Origin: Ruminiclostridium cellobioparum DSM 1351 = ATCC 15832
GTDB taxonomy: Bacteria > Bacillota > Clostridia > Acetivibrionales > DSM-1351
Length of the DNA: 64,000 nucleotides
Direction of reading: 5' to 3'
NCBI RefSeq assembly: GCF_000621505.1
Contig: NZ_JHYD01000026.1
Coordinates: forward strand, 1 to 64,000
Within the stretch, counting starts at the first letter, position 1. Each line of letters opens with the position of its first letter. The translations under genes and the position numbers were made by a program. The notes beneath the pieces are model-generated. The model saw only the letters and a program-made list of their open reading frames with translations, did no database searches and had not been told where the DNA came from. Positions 8,763 to 18,593 of the stretch are shown one piece after another.

Positions 8763-9370
8763 GGAATCCCCTCCAGAAGTACACTGCGCCTTATCCAGCC
8801 GATAACATTCTCCAAACCCTCATTGGTATTCAGATTGGTAAAAACAAAGGGCTTGCTGCCTCTCATCTTCCTGGAATCCCTGTCCATTATCTCCAGGCTT
8901 GCCCCTACATATGGTGCAAGGTCGATTTTGTTGATTACGAGCAGATCGGACCTGGTTATGCCCGGGCCGCCCTTTCTGGGTATTTTATCCCCTTCAGCCA
9001 CATCAATGACATATATTGTGGCATCCGCCAGTTCTGGACTGAAGGTTGCCGACAGGTTGTCTCCTCCGCTTTCAATAAAAACTATCTCTATATCCTTGAA
9101 TTTGTTTGTAAGTTCCTCAACGGCTTCCAGATTCATGGAGGCATCCTCCCTTATGGCGGTATGCGGGCAGCCTCCCGTTTCAACACCGACAATTCTCTCT
9201 GCCGGCAAAGCACTGTTTTTTATAAGGAATTCCGCATCCTCTTTGGTATAGATATCATTTGTAACAACCCCGATACTGTACTGTCCCGACAATTTTCTTG
9301 TAAGTCTCTCTATCATCGCCGTCTTTCCCGAGCCTACAGGCCCTCCGATTCCTATTTTAACGTATCCCAT
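8759..9370 (-). CDS. ureG: Urease accessory GTPase UreG
   Basis: UreG is a SIMIBI-class GTPase that carries nickel and hydrolyses GTP while urease is being activated. The protein is 203 residues. It has the P-loop [17 protein letters not shown] at residues 6-22, the [14 protein letters not shown] switch region, the metal-binding [18 protein letters not shown] (the conserved Cys-Pro-His), [16 protein letters not shown], and the guanine-specificity NKIDLAP. The protein matches the family end to end. It overlaps ureD by 4 bases and follows ureF by about 15 bases, consistent with translational coupling. Confidence 0.97.
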   Translation of the reverse strand: MGYVKIGIGGPVGSGKTAMIERLTRKLSGQYSIGVVTNDIYTKEDAEFLIKNSALPAERIVGVETGGCPHTAIREDASMNLEAVEELTNKFKDIEIVFIESGGDNLSATFSPELADATIYVIDVAEGDKIPRKGGPGITRSDLLVINKIDLAPYVGASLEIMDRDSRKMRGSKPFVFTNLNTNEGLENVIGWIRRSVLLEGIP

Positions 9371-9385
9371 AATATACTGTTCCTT

Positions 9386-10111
9386 TCAAGAGATATAAAT
9401 TCTGGTATATAGTCTCTCATGCTGCATGGATCTGATATCAAAGCCTATGCTGCACATGCCCGTATCCTCCGGCTTCAGTTTACCGGCTTTTTCAACCAGC
9501 TCTTCAATAAACGCCTGTGCCTCAAACAGTATTTTTTGACCGTCCATCTGGCTGATGGGTATCAGTTTTGCACAATTGTTTATTATTGTTGAAGCCGTAT
9601 TATATGAAATGGCAATCATAGACTCCTCTTTACCGATATTGAACAAATATGCCGCCATTCCGTATATAACACAGTAATTGCTTTCACATTTACCGGCTTT
9701 GACTGCCTCAAGATACTCAATAAACAAAGCCTCTCCGTTTAATTGAGTTTCAATAATTTTTATCAGCCGCAATCCCAGTTTTGTGCCGGCATTGCGCAAT
9801 TCCCGCGGCCCTTTGGCCGCACATAATATATTGTTTAATTCAACAATTGCCTCAATATTGCTTTTATCTGCATATTCCCAGGCCAACCGCATGGCAAGCA
9901 GCTCATTATACAGAAAATTATGCCTCAAATAGGCTACCAGATATTTTTTCACCAGAGAACTGCTATTCACCAGTTCCTTCTGCACATATGTTTCAAGACC
10001 ATAGGAGTGTGTGAAGCCCCCTATGGGAAGAAGCGGATCGCTCAGGTGCAGCAGATGCAGACATGACCGCAGCCTGGCCCTGCTTTTACCGGGTGGAATT
10101 TGAGAGCTCAT
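9386..10111 (-). CDS. ureF: Urease accessory protein UreF
   Basis: UreF bridges UreD and UreG and controls UreG's GTPase. I choose the ATG at 10111 (MSSQIPPGKSRARLRSCLHL), preceded by AGGGG. An in-frame ATG at 10180 would overlap ureE by 95 bases and add a stretch unlike UreF. The protein is then about 241 residues. The conserved LHLSDPLLPIGGFTHSYGLE region lies near the N-terminus, and the helical body (NELLAMRLAWEYADKS) and the C-terminal IGFDIRSMQHERLYTRIYIS tail, which inserts into the UreG/UreD interface, are present. The true start overlaps the end of ureE by 26 bases. Confidence 0.93.
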   Translation of the reverse strand: MSSQIPPGKSRARLRSCLHLLHLSDPLLPIGGFTHSYGLETYVQKELVNSSSLVKKYLVAYLRHNFLYNELLAMRLAWEYADKSNIEAIVELNNILCAAKGPRELRNAGTKLGLRLIKIIETQLNGEALFIEYLEAVKAGKCESNYCVIYGMAAYLFNIGKEESMIAISYNTASTIINNCAKLIPISQMDGQKILFEAQAFIEELVEKAGKLKPEDTGMCSIGFDIRSMQHERLYTRIYIS

Positions 10112-10628
10112 ATGATTGCCCCTGTTCATGTATGTGGTGTTGGTGTTTGCAAACAGTCTCATGCGTGTGTTCATGTCCATGGGAATGTCCGCTGTTCCCG
10201 CCGCCCAAAGGCCTTATCAGCCTGGCGGAACATTTGCATGCCACAAATCCGCATTTTTTCAAAGCTTCCAGCAGAGGCGGATCATATGGCATCAGCAGCC
10301 TCTCCTCCTGATAAAACAGAGGGGAATGTCTGTTGCCGATTTCATAGCAGGCCTTGCCCATGGCAGCCAAAGTTTGTGGCTCCAGGGCAATACATTCACA
10401 CTCCGGAATTTCAACAATGATAGCACTGTTCCCCTCCATGTGCAGAATATCCCCATGTCTGAGGGCACGGTCAATATTCAGCTTTATTCCGACCTCCCTG
10501 CCTTTCTTACTTGTTTTATGAAGAATTTTTTTTGATACCTCATACCATTCCACTTCAACATAATCCATATCAAAACCCGTCAAGTCAATCTTTTCAGGTT
10601 TACTGCAAATAATACTGTCAATCAGCAT
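10086..10628 (-). CDS. ureE: Urease nickel metallochaperone UreE
   Basis: UreE hands Ni2+ to UreG. The protein is 180 residues: an N-terminal peptide-binding domain (about 1-75), a metal-binding domain (about 80-150), and a histidine-rich tail HSHGHEHTHETVCKHQHHIH that should bind several extra nickel ions. The tail is long compared with tail-less UreE proteins of some Firmicutes. The start is the ATG at 10628, with AGGAGG 7 bases upstream. ureC lies 18 bases upstream and ureF overlaps its 3' end. Confidence 0.95.
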   Translation of the reverse strand: MLIDSIICSKPEKIDLTGFDMDYVEVEWYEVSKKILHKTSKKGREVGIKLNIDRALRHGDILHMEGNSAIIVEIPECECIALEPQTLAAMGKACYEIGNRHSPLFYQEERLLMPYDPPLLEALKKCGFVACKCSARLIRPLGGGNSGHSHGHEHTHETVCKHQHHIHEQGQSYELSNSTR

Positions 10629-10645
10629 GGCTAACCTCCTATACT

Positions 10646-12364
10646 CTAAAAAAGAAAATATCGCTGGGCAAGTGAAAGCTCTTTCAAAGGCCGGCAGGTT
10701 ATATGCTCACCATCCACCCTTACCTCATAGGTCTCGGGATCCACCTCGATTACAGGTGTTGCATCATTCATTACCATATCTTTTTTGGTAATATTTCTGC
10801 AGTTGACCACAGGCACCAGCTGCTTTTGGAGCTTAAGGCCCTCAAGCATTCCCGAATCAAGCGACAGCTTTGATACAAAGGTCATACATGTAGCTCTTAC
10901 GGCACTTCCGAAAGCTCCAAACATGTTCTTATAAATAACAGGCTGCGGAGTGGGAATAGATGCGTTGGCATCTCCCATTTTACTCGCCATGATAAACCCG
11001 CCCTTTAATATCATTTCGGGCTTGACGCCAAACATGGCAGGTTTCCATAAAACTATGTCAGCCAGTTTTCCCCGTTCCAGAGAACCCACATATTGTGATA
11101 TTCCATGGGTTATTGCCGGATTTATGGTATATTTTGCAATGTATCTTTTAATCCGGTTGTTGTCATTTCCGCTGCTGTCGGGTTTCAACGGGCCTCTCTG
11201 CTTTTTCATTTTATCTGCCGTCTGCCAGGTCCTGATTATAACCTCACCCACTCTTCCCATTGCCTGTGAGTCGGAACTCATCATACTGAAAACTCCCATA
11301 TCATGGAGGATATCCTCTGCCGCAATGGTTTCAGGCCTGATCCTGGAATCTGCAAAGGCCACATCCTCCCTGATCTTGCTGTCCAGGTGATGGCAAACCA
11401 TGAGCATATCAAGATGCTCGTCAATTGTATTCACTGTAAACGGCATCGTAGGGTTTGTTGATGACGGCAGAACATTTTGAAATGCAGCTATTTTGATGAT
11501 ATCCGGAGCATGGCCTCCTCCGGCGCCTTCAGTATGGAAGGTATGAATGGTCCTGCCGTTTATTGCTCTGACGGTATCCTCCACAAAGCCGGCCTCATTC
11601 AGTGTATCGGTATGTATTGCAACCTGGACATCATACCTGTCGGCCACGCTCAGACAGGTATCTATGGCTTTCGGGGTAGTGCCCCAGTCTTCATGGAGCT
11701 TTAACCCTATGGCACCGGCCTGGATCTGCTCTATCAGAGGTTCCGGGGAGGAGGCATTACCCTTTCCCAGGAAGCCCAGATTCATCGGAAAGGCCTCGGC
11801 AGCTTCCAGCATTCTGAACATGTTGTATTTTCCGGGTGTGCAGGTTGTGGCATTGGTTCCGTCGGCCGGGCCGGTGCCGCCTCCTATCATTGTTGTGATT
11901 CCGCTGTACAGCGCAGTTTCAATCTGCTGGGGGCATATGAAATGTATATGGGTATCTATTCCCCCTGCAGTTGCTATAAGTCCCTCTCCGGCAATGACCT
12001 CGGTGGATGCTCCTATTACAAGTCCGGGAGTCACCCCTTCCATGATATCCGGGTTCCCCGACTTGCCTACCGCCACAATCCTGCCGTCCTTTATACCGAT
12101 ATCTCCCTTGACTATGCCCCAGGAATCTACTATTACCGCATTTGTTATCAGCATGTCCAGCGCCCCGCCGTCCCTTGAGACCGACGAGCTCTGACCCATA
12201 CCGTCCCTGATGGATTTTCCTCCGCCGAACTTGCTTTCATCACCGTAAACCGTATAGTCCTGTTCTATTTCCAAAATCAGCCCGGTATCTGCCAGCCGTA
12301 CTCTGTCACCTGTGGTGGGACCGTACATGTCGGCATAATCCTTGCCCTTCATGCTGTAACTCAT
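10646..12364 (-). CDS. ureC: Urease alpha (catalytic) subunit
   Basis: UreC hydrolyses urea to ammonia and carbamate at a dinickel centre. The protein is 572 residues, the usual length. The nickel ligands are present: HIH in [14 protein letters not shown], the carbamylated Lys in [16 protein letters not shown], the [12 protein letters not shown] region and the distal Asp in SSDSQAMGR. The mobile flap motif is intact as MVCHHLD, with the active-site Cys and His. It overlaps the ureB stop by four bases (ATGA). Expression and nickel loading depend on the ureEFGD genes that follow. Confidence 0.99.
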   Translation of the reverse strand: MSYSMKGKDYADMYGPTTGDRVRLADTGLILEIEQDYTVYGDESKFGGGKSIRDGMGQSSSVSRDGGALDMLITNAVIVDSWGIVKGDIGIKDGRIVAVGKSGNPDIMEGVTPGLVIGASTEVIAGEGLIATAGGIDTHIHFICPQQIETALYSGITTMIGGGTGPADGTNATTCTPGKYNMFRMLEAAEAFPMNLGFLGKGNASSPEPLIEQIQAGAIGLKLHEDWGTTPKAIDTCLSVADRYDVQVAIHTDTLNEAGFVEDTVRAINGRTIHTFHTEGAGGGHAPDIIKIAAFQNVLPSSTNPTMPFTVNTIDEHLDMLMVCHHLDSKIREDVAFADSRIRPETIAAEDILHDMGVFSMMSSDSQAMGRVGEVIIRTWQTADKMKKQRGPLKPDSSGNDNNRIKRYIAKYTINPAITHGISQYVGSLERGKLADIVLWKPAMFGVKPEMILKGGFIMASKMGDANASIPTPQPVIYKNMFGAFGSAVRATCMTFVSKLSLDSGMLEGLKLQKQLVPVVNCRNITKKDMVMNDATPVIEVDPETYEVRVDGEHITCRPLKELSLAQRYFLF

Positions 12365-12738
12365 TTGTATTTCACCCCTTTGAATCCAAAATCGGCCGCT
12401 TTGGCCAAAGCACTTTCAAAGACACCCTTATCTTCAAGGCTGCCTGAAGTAAGTCCATTCAAGCCGAATACGGCTTTATTTCCGGCAAATTCAGTCAAGG
12501 TAACGGTTTTTTCTTCACCGGGCTCAAACCTGACGGCAGTTCCGGAAGGAATATCCAGCCTTTTCCCATAGCATTGCTCCCTGTCAAAATCCAGGCACCT
12601 GTTTACCTCAAAAAAGTGAAAGTGGGAGCCTACCTGGACCGGCCTGTCTCCCGTATTGGAAACTCTGACTGTAATTGTCGGTCTCCCGCGGTTCAAAGTA
12701 ATGGTTTCATTCCGTACAATATATTCTCCGGGCTTCAT
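12361..12738 (-). CDS. ureB: Urease beta subunit
   Basis: UreB is a structural subunit of the (UreABC)3 trimer. The protein is 125 residues with the family core [38 protein letters not shown] and [16 protein letters not shown]. It is a separate gene, as in most bacteria, and not fused to UreA. AGGAGG lies 10 bases before the ATG at 12738. ureA lies upstream and the stop overlaps ureC's start. Confidence 0.98.
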   Translation of the reverse strand: MKPGEYIVRNETITLNRGRPTITVRVSNTGDRPVQVGSHFHFFEVNRCLDFDREQCYGKRLDIPSGTAVRFEPGEEKTVTLTEFAGNKAVFGLNGLTSGSLEDKGVFESALAKAADFGFKGVKYK

Positions 12739-12751
12739 AGTGAATTACCTC

Positions 12752-13054
12752 CTATCTTATGGGATTGTGCACCGTTACCAGTTTTGTTCCGTCGGGAAAG
12801 GTTGCCTCGATCTGAATTTCATGAATCATGGATTCCACTCCCTCCATAACATCCTCCGCAGTTAACAGGTGAGTCCCCAACCGCATAAGTTCCGTCACCG
12901 TCTTACCGTCTCTGGCGGCTTCCATAAGCTCGGCACTGATATAGGCTATAGCCTCGGGATAATTCAGTTTCAAGCCCCTGTCCTTTCTTTTTCCTGCCAG
13001 CTCCCCGGCAAAATGCAGCATAAGTTTTTCTGTTTCCTTTGGTGTTAAATGCAT
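12752..13054 (-). CDS. ureA: Urease gamma subunit
   Basis: UreA is the smallest structural subunit of urease. With the ATG at 13054 ([26 protein letters not shown] 5 bases upstream) it is 100 residues, exactly the standard length; a longer reading from 13072 precedes that ribosome site. The conserved [21 protein letters not shown] and the C-terminal [20 protein letters not shown]-type end are present. It is the first gene of the structural ureABC set, 50 bases downstream of urtE, so importer and enzyme are probably cotranscribed. Confidence 0.98.
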   Translation of the reverse strand: MHLTPKETEKLMLHFAGELAGKRKDRGLKLNYPEAIAYISAELMEAARDGKTVTELMRLGTHLLTAEDVMEGVESMIHEIQIEATFPDGTKLVTVHNPIR

Positions 13055-13104
13055 ATGAACCTCCCAATCCATATAGTTGACACAAAATATTGATTAGGCC
13101 TCAT

Positions 13105-13797
13105 CTAAATGGCCATCTTTTCCTGAATCTCATTTGGGTCTGTACCGGCTGTGCTCCCCTCCATTATTATCCTGCCCTTGTCGATGAGATAGAAATAGTC
13201 AGCCACCTCCAGCACAAACTCCAGATACTGTTCCACTATGATCATAGTCATATCGCCCTGACTTTTTAGCTGCTTGATAACCCTTGCTATATCCTGAATA
13301 ATGGAGGGCTGAATTCCCTCCGTGGGCTCATCCAGCAGCAGCAGCCTTGGTTTTGATACAAGTGCCCTGGCTATTGCCAGCTGCTGCTGCTGACCACCGC
13401 TCAGATCTCCCCCCTTTCTGCTCAGCATTGTCTTTACTATGGGGAATAGTTCATAAATGCTGTCATCAATACCTCCTTTATCCGGGCTGCGTTCCAGACC
13501 CAGCAGCAGATTTTCATAAACGCTCAATTGAGGGAAAATATCTCTTCCCTGCGGAACGTAGCCTATTCCTTTTTTAGCCCTGCTGTATGCAGGCATTTTT
13601 ATGATCTCTTCACCCTCCAGTTTTATGCTGCCTTCAGGAGTTTTAACAAGTCCCATTATGCTTTTCAGGAAGGTGGTCTTGCCCACTCCGTTCCTGCCAA
13701 GCAGGCAAACCACCTTTCCTTCTTCTATCTTCATACTCATGTTTCTTAAAATAACACTCTCACCGTAATAACTGCTCACATTTGTCAATTCCAGCAT
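13105..13797 (-). CDS. urtE: Urea ABC transporter ATP-binding protein UrtE
   Basis: UrtE is one of two ATPases powering the high-affinity urea importer. The protein is 230 residues, LivF-like. It has Walker A GRNGVGKT, the Q-loop in GYVPQGRDIFP, signature LSGGQQQQ (DLSGGQQQQLAIARALV), Walker B LLLLDEPTEG and the switch His region EQYLEFV. GYVPQGRDIFPQLSVYENL is typical of UrtE. It lies just upstream of ureA and 20 bases after urtD. Confidence 0.96.
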   Translation of the reverse strand: MLELTNVSSYYGESVILRNMSMKIEEGKVVCLLGRNGVGKTTFLKSIMGLVKTPEGSIKLEGEEIIKMPAYSRAKKGIGYVPQGRDIFPQLSVYENLLLGLERSPDKGGIDDSIYELFPIVKTMLSRKGGDLSGGQQQQLAIARALVSKPRLLLLDEPTEGIQPSIIQDIARVIKQLKSQGDMTMIIVEQYLEFVLEVADYFYLIDKGRIIMEGSTAGTDPNEIQEKMAI

Positions 13798-13817
13798 ATG
13801 AACCTCCCATACCAGTC

Positions 13818-14579
13818 TTATTCTTCAAGTCTTTCCCGTTCTCCTCGGCCGAGATATACCTCTATTACCTTTGGATTTTTCTGGACAGATTCCATATCCC
13901 CCTCGTCCAGCAGCGCTCCTTCATGGAGCACTGTTACCGTGTTGGCACATTCCCTTACGAATTCCATATCATGCTCTACAACCACCACCGAACACTGCCT
14001 GGAGATCTGTCTGAGAAGTTCGCCTGTCTTTTCGGTCTCTTTTCTTCCCATGCCTGCCACCGGTTCATCCAAAAGCATTATTTCGGGCTGCTGGACCAGC
14101 AGCATGCCTATTTCCAGCCATTGCTTCTGTCCGTGTGAAAGCTTGGCGGGAAAATTATATCTATCCTCATATAAACCGATTGTGTTCAATACGGCTTTTA
14201 TTCTCTCATTCTGTTCTTTGGTAAGCCTTGCAAAAAGCGAAGAATACAGGGACCTGACTTTTACTGCGGCCAGTTCCATATTTTCGTATATGGTAATGCC
14301 GTTAAAAACCGACGGTACCTGAAATTTCCTTCCTATACCCAGTTCGACTATCTCATGCTCTGAAAGCTTTGTAACATCGCTTCCGTCCCGGAAAATTATA
14401 TTGCCGGCCGCCGGTTTGACTCTTCCGCATATTGCATCCAGAAGTGTTGTTTTTCCAGCGCCGTTCGGACCTATAAAAAAATGGATATCCCCTTTTTTCA
14501 CCGCCGTGCTTAAATTATTAACAGCTTTAAATCCATCAAAGCTGACGGTTAAATCATTTATTTCAAGAACCGGACTCAT
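13818..14579 (-). CDS. urtD: Urea ABC transporter ATP-binding protein UrtD
   Basis: UrtD is the second ATPase of the urea importer, LivG-like. The start is the ATG at 14579 (MSPVLEINDLTVSFDGFKAV), with GGGGTG 6 bases away; a GTG at 14588 overlaps the ribosome site. The protein is 253 residues with Walker A GPNGAGKTT, signature LSHGQKQW, which is typical of UrtD in place of LSGGQ, Walker B IMLLDEPVAGMG and the H-loop VVVEHDMEFV. Urt identity follows from the context of urtABC upstream, urtE downstream and urease genes. Confidence 0.95.
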   Translation of the reverse strand: MSPVLEINDLTVSFDGFKAVNNLSTAVKKGDIHFFIGPNGAGKTTLLDAICGRVKPAAGNIIFRDGSDVTKLSEHEIVELGIGRKFQVPSVFNGITIYENMELAAVKVRSLYSSLFARLTKEQNERIKAVLNTIGLYEDRYNFPAKLSHGQKQWLEIGMLLVQQPEIMLLDEPVAGMGRKETEKTGELLRQISRQCSVVVVEHDMEFVRECANTVTVLHEGALLDEGDMESVQKNPKVIEVYLGRGERERLEE

Positions 14580-14601
14580 AGCTATCACCCCTTATGCCGC
14601 T

Positions 14602-15696
14602 TCATTCCATCAGTATTTTGTCCTCAGCCGGATTGGCCGATTTATTTATTTTGATACTTTTCAGTTTGCTCTTTAATTTATTGAAAGCTCCCACCAGCCC
14701 GGACGGCATAAATATAACCACAACTACAAAGGCAATACCTATAAAATATGACCAAACCGCCGGAAACTTTTCACTGACACCGCTTTTCATGAGATTTACA
14801 AGTATGGCACCGATTATTGCTCCGTTCAGACTGCCCCTTCCTCCGATGGCCACCCATATTACCATTTCTATGGACGGAACTATTCCCATTTCAGCCGGTG
14901 ATATTATGCCCACCTGGGGAACATATACGGCACCTGCCAGACCTGCCAGCGCTGCCGAGATGCAATATACAAAAACCTTGTAAATGGTTGGATTATAGCC
15001 CGAAAACCTGGCTCTGTTCTCCCCGTCCCGTATTGCGATCAAAACCTTACCTACTCTTCTGTTAATGATGAATTTACAGAAGAAAAATGCCAAAAGCAGA
15101 AAAACAACTGAAATATAGTACAACCAAAGTTTTGTGCTGCCGCTTGCCAAAGAAAAATGGAATATTGTTTTAAAATTTGTTATACCGTTGGTACCTCCGG
15201 TAAATTCCTGCTGTCCTACAAAAAGTACAACAAATATAATTGACAATGCCTGTGTTAAAATTGAAAAATAAACACCTTTGATTCTGTTTTTAAATGTCAG
15301 GTATCCTATAATCAGAGCGATCAGGGTTGGCAGTACCAAAGCCATTAAAACAGCAACAGGAGCTATTTCAAAGGGCTTCCAAAACCAGGGCAGTGATTCC
15401 CGTCCGCTCCAGGACATGAAATCCGGAAGTTTTCCGCCATCGGCCTCCAGCTTCAGATACATTGCCATACAGTACGCACCTATACCAAAATAAACACCAT
15501 GCCCAAGACTTAATATGCCTGTATATCCCCAAATCAGGTCTATTCCCAATGCCAGAATCGCAAATGCCACAAATTTTCCGAGAAGGTTGGTTCTGAAATC
15601 TGACAGGAAAACCGGGGCAATACATAAAAGAAACATAATAATTATTATAGTAATATTATTTTTTCCTGCTTTATTTAAATTGCCGATTTGCTTCAT
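14602..15696 (-). CDS. urtC: Urea ABC transporter permease UrtC
   Basis: UrtC is one of the two LivM/LivH-type membrane subunits. The ATG at 15696 (MKQIGNLNKAGKNNITIIII) has AGGGGG 5 bases upstream, so I take it over the in-frame start at 15726; the protein is 364 residues. It is a polytopic membrane protein with about ten hydrophobic segments and the family segments AILALGIDLIWGYTGILSLG, GHGVYFGIGAYCMAMYL and AVGGRGSLNGA-like (AIGGRGSLNGAIIGAILVN). Its C-terminus is basic. It follows urtB by about 60 bases. Confidence 0.94.
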   Translation of the reverse strand: MKQIGNLNKAGKNNITIIIIMFLLCIAPVFLSDFRTNLLGKFVAFAILALGIDLIWGYTGILSLGHGVYFGIGAYCMAMYLKLEADGGKLPDFMSWSGRESLPWFWKPFEIAPVAVLMALVLPTLIALIIGYLTFKNRIKGVYFSILTQALSIIFVVLFVGQQEFTGGTNGITNFKTIFHFSLASGSTKLWLYYISVVFLLLAFFFCKFIINRRVGKVLIAIRDGENRARFSGYNPTIYKVFVYCISAALAGLAGAVYVPQVGIISPAEMGIVPSIEMVIWVAIGGRGSLNGAIIGAILVNLMKSGVSEKFPAVWSYFIGIAFVVVVIFMPSGLVGAFNKLKSKLKSIKINKSANPAEDKILME

Positions 15697-15757
15697 GTTA
15701 CCCCCTATTCTGCTGTTGTCCAGCAAAACAAATAGTCATAAAGCACTTGTGCAGCCT

Positions 15758-16663
15758 TCATTCATCAAGTGCTCTGCTGTTGATAGTAAAAAATCCCTGC
15801 GGTTTCCACTGGAGAAATATGATGACCATTAAAAAAACAAGCACCTTGCCCAGGGAAGCATTTGTGAAAAATTCAAAGGTTGTATTTCCTATGCCTATAG
15901 CTGCCGAACCTGTCACTGTTCCCACTATTCTTCCCACTCCTCCCAGTACCACAACCATAAAGGTATCAACAATATAGTTCGTTCCAAGAGTGGGGCCTAT
16001 GGAGCCCAGCAGGGTCAGAGCACCCCCGGCTATACCCGCAAGACCTGCTCCCATGGCAAAGGTAATGCTGTCCACTTTTCTTGTATTAATTCCCAGGCTT
16101 TGAGCCATGGATCTGTTTTGCATAACAGCTCTTATTTTTCTCCCGTAGGCAGTGCGGTAGAGAAAAATATATACACCTGCGATACAAGCTATTACCAATC
16201 CGATTATAAACAGTCTTTTGTAGGGCAGCTGCGTTCCTCCCAGCACCAAACCGCCTTCCAGCCAGGCGGGACTTTTGACGTCCACATTGGGAGCACCGAA
16301 AATACTTCTGGCCAGCTGCTGCAGGATGAGACTGACTCCCCATGTGGCAAGCAGGCTGTCCAGCGGCCTTCCGTACAACCTTTTTATAATGGATATTTCA
16401 AGCAGATATCCCACCAGCGCTGCTACCACAAAAGCACCCGGCAGAGCGATAATATAATATAAGCTGAAAATACTCTTATCAAAATACTGTATGAATATAT
16501 TCTGAATAACATAAGTAACGTAAGCTCCGATCATGATCAGTTCGCCGTGTGCCATGTTAATGATTTTCATAAGCCCGAAGGTTATGGCAAGACCCAGCGC
16601 GGCCAGCATTAAAATGGAACTTACGCTTACACCGTTAAAAATCTGCAGTAGATATGTGCTCAT
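15758..16663 (-). CDS. urtB: Urea ABC transporter permease UrtB
   Basis: UrtB is a LivH-type permease subunit, 301 residues. The pattern SILMLAALGLAITFGLMKII, NMAHGELIMIGAYVTYV and the C-terminal VVLGGVGRIVGTVTG are typical of branched-chain amino-acid/urea permeases; AFAMGAGLAGIAGG-like (ITFAMGAGLAGIAGG) is present too. The ATG at 16663 has GGAGGG 9 bases upstream. Unusually, a 235-base branched palindrome (copy B) fills the gap between urtA and this gene, so the two are probably expressed at different levels. Confidence 0.95.
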   Translation of the reverse strand: MSTYLLQIFNGVSVSSILMLAALGLAITFGLMKIINMAHGELIMIGAYVTYVIQNIFIQYFDKSIFSLYYIIALPGAFVVAALVGYLLEISIIKRLYGRPLDSLLATWGVSLILQQLARSIFGAPNVDVKSPAWLEGGLVLGGTQLPYKRLFIIGLVIACIAGVYIFLYRTAYGRKIRAVMQNRSMAQSLGINTRKVDSITFAMGAGLAGIAGGALTLLGSIGPTLGTNYIVDTFMVVVLGGVGRIVGTVTGSAAIGIGNTTFEFFTNASLGKVLVFLMVIIFLQWKPQGFFTINSRALDE

Positions 16664-16691
16664 TGAACAGCTTCCCTCCTTTTTATTGTTA

Positions 16692-16926
16692 TTGTATAAA
16701 AGTGCAACTTACGTAAATGGGAAGCTTTGTTAAAGTTATTTGTTTGAGTTTGTCGGTTAAGCATAGAGGTTTTTACCGGAAAACCTACACGACGTAGGTT
16801 TTAGCGAAACGCTGAAGCATGGATGCTGAATGTGAGCGACGGTAAAATAATCTATGATTAAACGTTACAAAATCATCAAATAACTTGTAAGCAACCCATT
16901 TAGGTAAGTTTGCGCCGATGTACAAT
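16692..16926 (+). repeat. Branched palindrome family, copy B (between urtB and urtA)
   Basis: Left arm from 16692 (TTGTATAAAAGTGCAACTTA) pairs with the right arm ending at 16926 (TAAGTTTGCGCC then TGTACAA), and pairing continues inward (GTTATTTG with CAAATAAC). Hairpin 1 is AAAACCTAC (16780-16788), loop ACGAC, GTAGGTTTT (16794-16802). Hairpin 2 follows around 16810-16835 (AGCATGGATGCT centre). It begins 5 bases after the urtA stop and sits inside the urt operon, so it is part of the mRNA. Confidence 0.85.
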
Positions 16927-16930
16927 AACA

Positions 16931-18208
16931 CTAATTACTTAGTCCTTTTGCCCAATCATAGGATTTCAGGTATGGATCAGGCTTTACGCTTTGGGCAGTA
17001 CTCCAGATTTCCTTGATAAGTCCGTCGGGCTGAACTTCGCCTATCCTGACCGGCTTCCAGAGGTGCTGATTTTCACCTTCGATTTTCACTGTTCCTTCGG
17101 GAGCTTTGAATTCAAGCCCTTTCGCAGCTTCCTTAACTTTTGCTGTGTCTGTTGATCCGGCCTTTTTAACAGCCTCCGCCCACAGATATACATTTATGTA
17201 TGCGGCTTCTATGGGGTCATCAGTTACTCTGTCGGCACCGTATTTAGCCCTGTACTTTTCAACGAAGGCCTTGTTCTCAGGAGTATCTGTTGTTTGATAA
17301 TAGTTCCAGGATACAAGGTGGCCTGCCATATTATCTGCACCTATGCCTCTGATTTCTTCTTCGGCAACGCTAACCGAGCAGGTTGTAAGGTCATTTGAAG
17401 TTATGCCCGAAGCCTTTAATTCCTTGAAGAATGCTACATTGCTGTCACCGTTGAGGGTATTGAACACAACGTCGGGTTTGGCTGCCTTGATCTTGTTTAC
17501 AATTGTGCTGTAATCCGTATGTCCAAGCGGAGTGTATTCCTCTGCAATCAATTCACCGCCCTGGGCAGCCAGCTGCGCCTTAATGATTTTATTTGCCGTT
17601 CTCGGGAACACGTAATCCGAGCCCAGCAGGAAGAATTTTTTGCCCTTGTTTTGCAGTAGCCATTCTACAGCCGGCACGATCTGTTGATTTGGAGCAGCTC
17701 CCGAATAGAAAATATTCGGAGAGGATTCCATTCCTTCATATTGGACCGGATACCACAGAAGCCCGTTATTTTCCTCAAATACCGGCAGGACGGCTTTTCT
17801 GCTTGCCGAAGTCCAGCAGCCGAACACAGTTGCTACCTTGTCATTCTGTAAAAGTTTCTTTGCCTTTTCAGCAAACTTCGGCCAGTCGGATGCACCGTCT
17901 TCCACTACAGGCTCGATCTTCCTGCCCAATACTCCGCCTGCCGCGTTAATCTCTTCTATTGCCATCATTTCCGCATCCTTAACCGATACTTCACTTATAG
18001 CCATTGTGCCGCTCAGAGAATGAAGTATTCCCACCTTGATGGGATCTTCCGAAACTGTTTCGGCTGATGAGGCCGCTGCTTCGGATGAAACCGCAGCCGA
18101 TGCCGAGGATGCGCTTGATCCGGCTGCAGTGCTGCTGCCGCAGCCTCCCAGCAGTGCGGATAATGCTATTGATATACTTAAGCCAAGTGCCAGCCATGTC
18201 TTTTTCAT
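16931..18208 (-). CDS. urtA: Urea ABC transporter substrate-binding lipoprotein UrtA
   Basis: UrtA captures urea outside the membrane. With the ATG at 18208 ([20 protein letters not shown]), which has AGGTGG 8 bases upstream, the protein is 425 residues. A signal peptide ends at lipobox LLGGC, followed by a Ser/Ala-rich linker. Family segments include [31 protein letters not shown]-type [20 protein letters not shown], the [20 protein letters not shown] region, [20 protein letters not shown] and [15 protein letters not shown], which is diagnostic for the urea/amide group rather than branched-chain amino acids. The leader upstream contains a terminator-like hairpin. Confidence 0.96.
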   Translation of the reverse strand: MKKTWLALGLSISIALSALLGGCGSSTAAGSSASSASAAVSSEAAASSAETVSEDPIKVGILHSLSGTMAISEVSVKDAEMMAIEEINAAGGVLGRKIEPVVEDGASDWPKFAEKAKKLLQNDKVATVFGCWTSASRKAVLPVFEENNGLLWYPVQYEGMESSPNIFYSGAAPNQQIVPAVEWLLQNKGKKFFLLGSDYVFPRTANKIIKAQLAAQGGELIAEEYTPLGHTDYSTIVNKIKAAKPDVVFNTLNGDSNVAFFKELKASGITSNDLTTCSVSVAEEEIRGIGADNMAGHLVSWNYYQTTDTPENKAFVEKYRAKYGADRVTDDPIEAAYINVYLWAEAVKKAGSTDTAKVKEAAKGLEFKAPEGTVKIEGENQHLWKPVRIGEVQPDGLIKEIWSTAQSVKPDPYLKSYDWAKGLSN

Positions 18209-18593
18209 AATTTTGACCACCTTTCCGAATTGGATATTTTAAATAATAACTGGTATTAAGTGTAAGAATGATTAATACAAATACATACAATTTATGGCCA
18301 TAAACGTATAAACTCTTTGCCGCAGCTGTCGTTTATCCCCAATGAACAGTGTTATTGATTTTATTGGACGGATTAAACAAAAAACGCTATAAGCTATGGA
18401 TTTACGGCAGACATCAGGTCTGCGCGCAAGATCTCATTTCTTATAGCGCCCTAGCTACTTAACCTTGTTAAATTTTATGAACTCCGGTTTTATATACCGT
18501 CGTGTTCCTTACACATTAATAATACAGCCATATGTAAAATTAAAAAACACCAAAAAAAAGTAATTTTACCCCTCAAATCTGCAATTCTGAAAT
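18209..18593 (-). other. urtA leader/intergenic region (385 bases, no gene seen)
   Basis: This gap lies between the response-regulator gene and urtA. The only structure I see is the hairpin at 18376-18448; the rest is AT-rich. Possible promoter boxes are degenerate and I do not call them. The distance from that hairpin to the urtA start (about 170 bases) leaves room for a further control element. Confidence 0.6.
18376..18448 (-). promoter_or_regulatory. Terminator-like structured leader before urtA
   Basis: On the minus strand CGCTATAAG (complement of 18440-18448) pairs with CTTATAGCG (complement of 18385-18393) and is followed by TTTTTTGTTT. Inside lies a second hairpin, GCAGAC/GTCTGC (18407-18423, 5-base loop). 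The preceding minus-strand sequence is GGTTAAGTAGCTAGGGCG. It looks like an attenuator, but I match it to no known riboswitch class. It could equally be a true terminator with a separate urtA promoter downstream. Confidence 0.55.

Noticed and set aside
11547-12194. A 215-codon plus-strand open frame opposite ureC
   Set aside because: Antisense to highly conserved ureC, Pro/Ser-rich low-complexity translation and no ribosome site.
18376-18448. Guanidine-I (ykkC) riboswitch upstream of urtA
   Set aside because: The CTAGGG start is suggestive but the conserved ACGGCGG and GAGAG core elements are missing.
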